Shown here: positions 60,369 to 64,000 of the stretch, in pieces
Position numbering within the stretch: the stretch's first letter is position 1
Layout of the letters: each line of letters begins with the position of its first letter
Origin: Marinibaculum pumilum
Lineage (GTDB): Bacteria > Pseudomonadota > Alphaproteobacteria > Ferrovibrionales > Ferrovibrionaceae
Assembly: GCF_042646425.1 (NCBI RefSeq)
Contig: NZ_JBHRTR010000031.1
Coordinates: forward strand, 372,001 to 436,000
Length of the DNA stretch: 64,000 nt
Reading direction: 5' to 3'
Program-made: the position numbers and the translations under genes
The notes under the pieces: model-generated
Seen by the model: the letters and a program-made list of their open reading frames with translations, nothing else
The model's database searches: none
What the model was told of the DNA's origin: nothing

Positions 60369-62789
60369 ATGACCGAGACCGAGAGCCGCGAGGCCCGTAC
60401 CGCGAAGCTGGAAGGGCTGGGGACCAAGCGCAAGCGGGTGGAGGATGCCCGTTTCACGCAAGGAAAGGGCAACTACGTCGACGATATCCGGCTGCCGGGC
60501 ATGCTGTTCGGCGATTTCGTCCGTTCCCCGTACGGCCATGCCCGGATCAAGTCGATCGACGCCTCCGCGGCCCTGGCCCTGCCGGGGGTGAAGGCGGTGC
60601 TGACGGCGGCCGACCTGAAGCCGCTGAAGCTGCACTACATGCCGACCCTGGCGGGTGACGTGCAGGCGGTGCTGGCGGACGAGAAGGTGCTGTTCCAGAA
60701 CCAGGAGGTCGCCTTCGTCGTCGCCGAGGACCGCTACATCGCCGCCGACGCGGTGGAACTGGTGGAGGTGGAGTACGAGGAGCTGCCCGCCCTGGTCGAC
60801 CCGTTCAAGGCGATGGATGCGGACGCGCCGGTGCTGCGGGAGGACCTGGCGGGCAAGACCGAGGGCGCGCACGGCCCCCGGCGCCACCACAACCACATCT
60901 TCACCTGGGAAGTCGGCGATGCCGGCGGCACCCAGGCCGCCATCGACGGGGCGGAGGTCGTGGCGAAGGAGATGATCTCCTACCAGCGGGTGCATCCCTG
61001 CCCGCTGGAGACCTGCGGCTGCGTCGCCTCGATGGACAAGGTGAACGAGCATCTGACCCTGTGGGGCACCTTCCAGGCGCCGCATGCGGTGCGCACCGTC
61101 GCCTCGCTGATCACCGGCATCCCGGAGCACAAGATCCGCATCGTCTCCCCCGATATCGGCGGCGGCTTCGGCAACAAGGTCGGCGTCTATCCGGGCTATA
61201 TCTGCGCCGCCGTTGCCTCGATCGTGCTCGGCGTGCCGGTGAAGTGGATCGAGGACCGGATGGAGAATCTCTCCACCACCGCCTTCGCCCGCGACTACCA
61301 CATGACGGGCGAGATCGCCGCGACCCGCGACGGCCGCATCACCGGGCTGAAATGCCATGTGCTGGCCGACCATGGCGCCTTCGACGCCTGCGCCGATCCG
61401 ACCAAGTTCCCGGCCGGCTTCTTCAACATCTGCACCGGGTCCTACGACATCCCGGTCGCGCATCTGGTGGTCGACGGCGTCTATACCAACAAGGCGCCGG
61501 GCGGGGTCGCCTATCGCTGCTCCTTCCGGGTGACGGAGGCGAGCTATTTCATCGAGCGCATGGTCGACGTGCTGGCCCGCAAGCTGGAGATGGACCCCGC
61601 CGAGCTGCGGCGGAAGAACTTCATCGACAAAGCGCAGTTTCCCTACACCTCCGCTTTGGGCTGGGAATATGACAGCGGCGACTACCACACCGCCTTCGAC
61701 AAGGCGCTGGCGGCCGTCGACTATCAGGGCCTGCGCGCCGAGCAGGCGGCGAACCGGCAGGCCTTCGCCCGCGGCGATACCCGCAGCCTGATGGGCATCG
61801 GGGTCGCCTTCTTCACCGAGATCGTCGGCGCCGGGCCGGTGAAGAACTGCGACATCCTGGGCCTGGGGATGTTCGACAGCTGCGAGATCCGCATCCACCC
61901 GACCGGCAGCGCCATCGCCCGGCTGGGCACGATCAGCCAGGGCCAGGGCCATGCCACCACCTTTGCCCAGATCCTGGCCTCCGAGATCGGCATCCCGGCC
62001 AGCCAGATCACGGTGGAGGAGGGCGATACCGACACCGCGCCCTACGGCCTGGGCACCTACGGTTCGCGTTCCACGCCGGTCGCCGGCGCCGCCACCGCGA
62101 TGGCGGGCCGGAAGATCCGCGCCAAGGCGCAGATGATCGCCGCCTGGCTCTTGGAGGTGCATGAGGGCGACCTGGAATGGGATGTCGACCGGTTCGTCGT
62201 GAAGGGCGCGCCGGAGCGGTTCAAGACCATGGCCGAGCTGGCCTTCGCCGCCTACAACAATGTGCCGCCGGGCATGGAGCCGGGGCTGGAGGCGGTCAGC
62301 TACTACGACCCGCCGAACATGACCTATCCGTTCGGCGCCTATATCTGCGTGGTCGATGTCGACGCCGATACCGGCGTGACCCAGGTCCGCCGCTTCTACG
62401 CGCTGGACGATTGCGGCACCCGGATCAACCCGATGATCATCGAGGGCCAGGTGCATGGCGGCCTGACCGAAGCGCTGGCCATCGCGATGGGGCAGGAGAT
62501 CTCCTACGACGAGCTGGGCAATGTGCACGGCGCGTCGCTGATGGACTTCTTCCTGCCCACTGCGGTGGAAACCCCGGCCTGGGAGACCGACTTCACCGAG
62601 ACCCCGTCGCCGCACCATCCGATCGGCGCCAAGGGGGTGGGGGAGAGCCCGAATGTCGGCGGCGTCTCCGCCTTTTCCAACGCGGTGAACGACGCCTTCG
62701 CCCATCTCGGCCTGACCCATACCCAGATGCCGCACGACCATTGGCGGGTCTGGAAGACCGCCGAGCGGCTGGGCGTGGCGGAAGCTTAG
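60369..62789 (+). CDS. coxL: Form I CO dehydrogenase large (Mo/Cu) subunit
   Basis: 806 residues, the normal CoxL size. The active-site loop is AYRCSFR at residues 381-387, the form I signature; Cys384 should ligate the Cu of the MoSCu cluster. The Mo-cofactor contact GGGFGNKVG and the final base GVGESPN (Glu759) are kept. It oxidises CO with water to CO2. Form I, unlike form II, marks proven aerobic CO oxidisers. coxD follows after a 245-base gap filled with palindromic repeats. Confidence 0.96.
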   Translation: MTETESREARTAKLEGLGTKRKRVEDARFTQGKGNYVDDIRLPGMLFGDFVRSPYGHARIKSIDASAALALPGVKAVLTAADLKPLKLHYMPTLAGDVQAVLADEKVLFQNQEVAFVVAEDRYIAADAVELVEVEYEELPALVDPFKAMDADAPVLREDLAGKTEGAHGPRRHHNHIFTWEVGDAGGTQAAIDGAEVVAKEMISYQRVHPCPLETCGCVASMDKVNEHLTLWGTFQAPHAVRTVASLITGIPEHKIRIVSPDIGGGFGNKVGVYPGYICAAVASIVLGVPVKWIEDRMENLSTTAFARDYHMTGEIAATRDGRITGLKCHVLADHGAFDACADPTKFPAGFFNICTGSYDIPVAHLVVDGVYTNKAPGGVAYRCSFRVTEASYFIERMVDVLARKLEMDPAELRRKNFIDKAQFPYTSALGWEYDSGDYHTAFDKALAAVDYQGLRAEQAANRQAFARGDTRSLMGIGVAFFTEIVGAGPVKNCDILGLGMFDSCEIRIHPTGSAIARLGTISQGQGHATTFAQILASEIGIPASQITVEEGDTDTAPYGLGTYGSRSTPVAGAATAMAGRKIRAKAQMIAAWLLEVHEGDLEWDVDRFVVKGAPERFKTMAELAFAAYNNVPPGMEPGLEAVSYYDPPNMTYPFGAYICVVDVDADTGVTQVRRFYALDDCGTRINPMIIEGQVHGGLTEALAIAMGQEISYDELGNVHGASLMDFFLPTAVETPAWETDFTETPSPHHPIGAKGVGESPNVGGVSAFSNAVNDAFAHLGLTHTQMPHDHWRVWKTAERLGVAEA

Positions 62790-62825
62790 GCTAGAACCGT
62801 CGCCCTCGGACCCCGAGCCGATGGC

Positions 62826-63010
62826 CCATTCCGCCAGCCCCGCCGCGAGGCTGGCGGAATGGATTCCAGGCACAAGGCCTGGAATGACGTGAATGCGGCG
62901 GCGGAACTGTATCACCACCGTCATCCTCGGGCCTGACCCGAGGATCCATTCCGCAGGCCTCGAAGCGCGGCACGGCTTGCGGAATGGGTCCCCGGCTCAA
63001 GGCCGGGGAC
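62826..63010. repeat. Compound palindromic repeat cluster between coxL and coxD
   Basis: Perfect inverted repeats in series: CCATTCCGCCAGCC arms (62826-62862), ATTCCAGGC arms (62863-62885), ATCCTCGGG arms (62923-62945), CCATTCCGCA arms (62946-62987) and GTCCCCGGC arms (62988-63010). The two halves are imperfect mirror copies of one element type common in alphaproteobacterial intergenic DNA. Frames across it give the well-known spurious DPRVRPEDDG-like peptide. They could slow polymerase or protect the coxMSL mRNA 3' end. Confidence 0.8.
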
Positions 63011-63034
63011 GACGGGCAGCGCGGCGAGGGAACC

Positions 63035-63919
63035 ATGGACCTCGACTACAAGGCCCTGCAGGACCGGCTCGCCGCCACCGGCTATGTGGCGGAGGATGCG
63101 CTGGCGATGGCGCTCTGCCTGGCCATCGGGCTGCAGCGGCCGTTGCTGCTGGAGGGCGAGGCCGGGGTCGGCAAGACCGCGGTGGCGAAGGCGCTGGCGG
63201 AGCTGCAGGGCGCGCGGCTGATCCGGCTGCAGTGCTACGAGGGGCTGGATGCCGGTTCGACCCTCTACGAATGGAACTACCAGCGCCAGCTGCTGGCCAT
63301 CAAGGCGCATGAGCGCGACGGCGCCAGCGCCGCGGAAGTGGAGCGGCAGATCTTCTCCGAGGCCTATCTGATGCGCCGTCCGCTGCTGGAGGCGATCAGC
63401 CAGGACAGCCCGCCGGTGCTGCTGATCGACGAGATCGACCGCGCCGACGAGGAGTTCGAGGCCTTCCTGCTGGAAGTGCTGTCGGACTTCCAGGTCACCG
63501 TGCCGGAACTCGGCACCATCGCCGCGCGGGCGATCCCGCAGGTGGTGCTGACCTCCAACGGCACGCGCGAGCTGTCGGACGCGCTGCGGCGGCGCTGCCT
63601 CTATGCCTGGATCGACTTCCCTGCGGCGGAGAAGGAGCTGTCGATCCTGCAGGCGCGCCTGCCGGGGGTCGACCGGGCGCTTGCCGCGCAGGCGGTGCGC
63701 TTCGTCCAGGCCCTGCGGAAGGAGGAGCTGGAGAAGGTGCCCGGCATTGCCGAGACCCTGGACTGGGCTGCCGCCCTGTCGGGTCTGGACCTCGACCGGC
63801 TGGACCGCGACCCGGTCGCCCTGCAGGCAAGCCTGATCTGCCTTTTGAAGACCCGCACCGACCAGGCCGCGGTGACGCCGGAGGTGACGGCCCGGCTGGT
63901 CGGCCAGGCTGCGGAGTGA
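63035..63919 (+). CDS. coxD: AAA+ ATPase CoxD
   Basis: 294 residues. Walker A GEAGVGKTAVAKAL, Walker B VLLIDEIDRADEEFEAF and sensor 1 VVLTSNGTRELSDALRRRC are complete (MoxR-type). In Oligotropha CoxD is needed to install sulfur and copper in the CoxL cluster. The ATG follows GGCGAGGGAACC. It starts 25 bases after the repeat cluster. Confidence 0.93.
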   Translation: MDLDYKALQDRLAATGYVAEDALAMALCLAIGLQRPLLLEGEAGVGKTAVAKALAELQGARLIRLQCYEGLDAGSTLYEWNYQRQLLAIKAHERDGASAAEVERQIFSEAYLMRRPLLEAISQDSPPVLLIDEIDRADEEFEAFLLEVLSDFQVTVPELGTIAARAIPQVVLTSNGTRELSDALRRRCLYAWIDFPAAEKELSILQARLPGVDRALAAQAVRFVQALRKEELEKVPGIAETLDWAAALSGLDLDRLDRDPVALQASLICLLKTRTDQAAVTPEVTARLVGQAAE

Positions 63920-63921
63920 CG

Positions 63922-64000
63922 ATGGCGGCGGCCCTGCCATCGGCGCGGGTGCTGGAATTCATCCGGCATCTGCGCCTGAACGGCTTTCCGCTGGGCGTGG
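63922..64000 (+). CDS. coxE: CoxE, VWA-domain protein (3' end outside window)
   Basis: Only the first 26 residues are seen: MAAALPSARVLEFIRHLRLN and six more. The length of the gap (2 bases after coxD), gene order and start resemble CoxE, which works with CoxD in cluster maturation. An in-frame GTG 6 bases earlier, overlapping the coxD stop, is also possible. The von Willebrand domain lies beyond the window. Confidence 0.75.
   Translation, partial: MAAALPSARVLEFIRHLRLNGFPLGV

Noticed and set aside
62791..63036. Small minus-strand frame containing DPRVRPEDDGG
   Set aside because: It is the familiar spurious translation of alphaproteobacterial palindromic repeats.

Overview
The window is GC-rich and gene-dense. 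It looks like the chromosome of a motile alphaproteobacterium, probably Rhodospirillales-like. The reasons are the FlbT/FlaF pair, Caulobacter-style sigma-54 flagellin promoters, several short flagellins, a Maf-type flagellin glycosylation protein, alphaproteobacterial palindromic intergenic repeats and an aerobic CO dehydrogenase locus. The species cannot be named from the sequence alone.

Region 1 (1-14.3 kb) is mixed housekeeping: the end of an FAD amine oxidase-like gene, a MATE exporter, nadK with an AbrB-family membrane protein, a large TolA-like/Sel1/ankyrin envelope protein, moaA, a PAS sensor kinase whose phospho-accepting His is replaced by Gln, a TPR-glycosyltransferase and a propeller glycosidase-like protein.

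Region 2 (14.3-30.1 kb) is a flagellar filament island. It holds six tandem flagellin genes, flbT and flaF, a TPR/OGT-like glycosyltransferase, a Maf protein, flaG, and two tandem genes for an unfamiliar flagellin-like protein. Sigma-54 (-24/-12) promoters precede flagellin 1, flagellin 2, flbT, the second flagellin-like gene and pseB. Palindromes of the form GGCA-N5-TGCC cluster upstream of three of these promoters and resemble enhancer sites for an FlbD-type activator. The gaps between flagellins carry RNA hairpins of differing sequence.

Region 3 (30.1-46.9 kb) is a glycan island that probably makes a nonulosonic acid for the flagellins. It contains PseB, a glycosyltransferase, a Nudix hydrolase, a fused cytidylyltransferase/PseG-like protein, a NeuB-type synthase without its usual C-terminal domain, a GH57-like protein, a zinc-finger methyltransferase, three ATP-grasp proteins, an SDR and a DXS-like transketolase. 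The last five groups imply a decoration or precursor route outside the standard pseudaminic/legionaminic pathway; no PseC or PseH is present.

Region 4 (47-57.2 kb) is mixed: a GGDEF protein, a membrane protein flanked by two single-helix microproteins, cysD/cysNC, an XRE regulator divergent from a methyltransferase, and a secreted phosphatidylserine-decarboxylase-like protein bracketed by two toxin-antitoxin modules.

Region 5 (57.4 kb to the end) is a cox cluster: an MHYT-LytTR regulator, coxM, coxS, coxL with the form I AYRCSFR loop, coxD and the start of coxE. The organism can therefore probably oxidise atmospheric or environmental CO.
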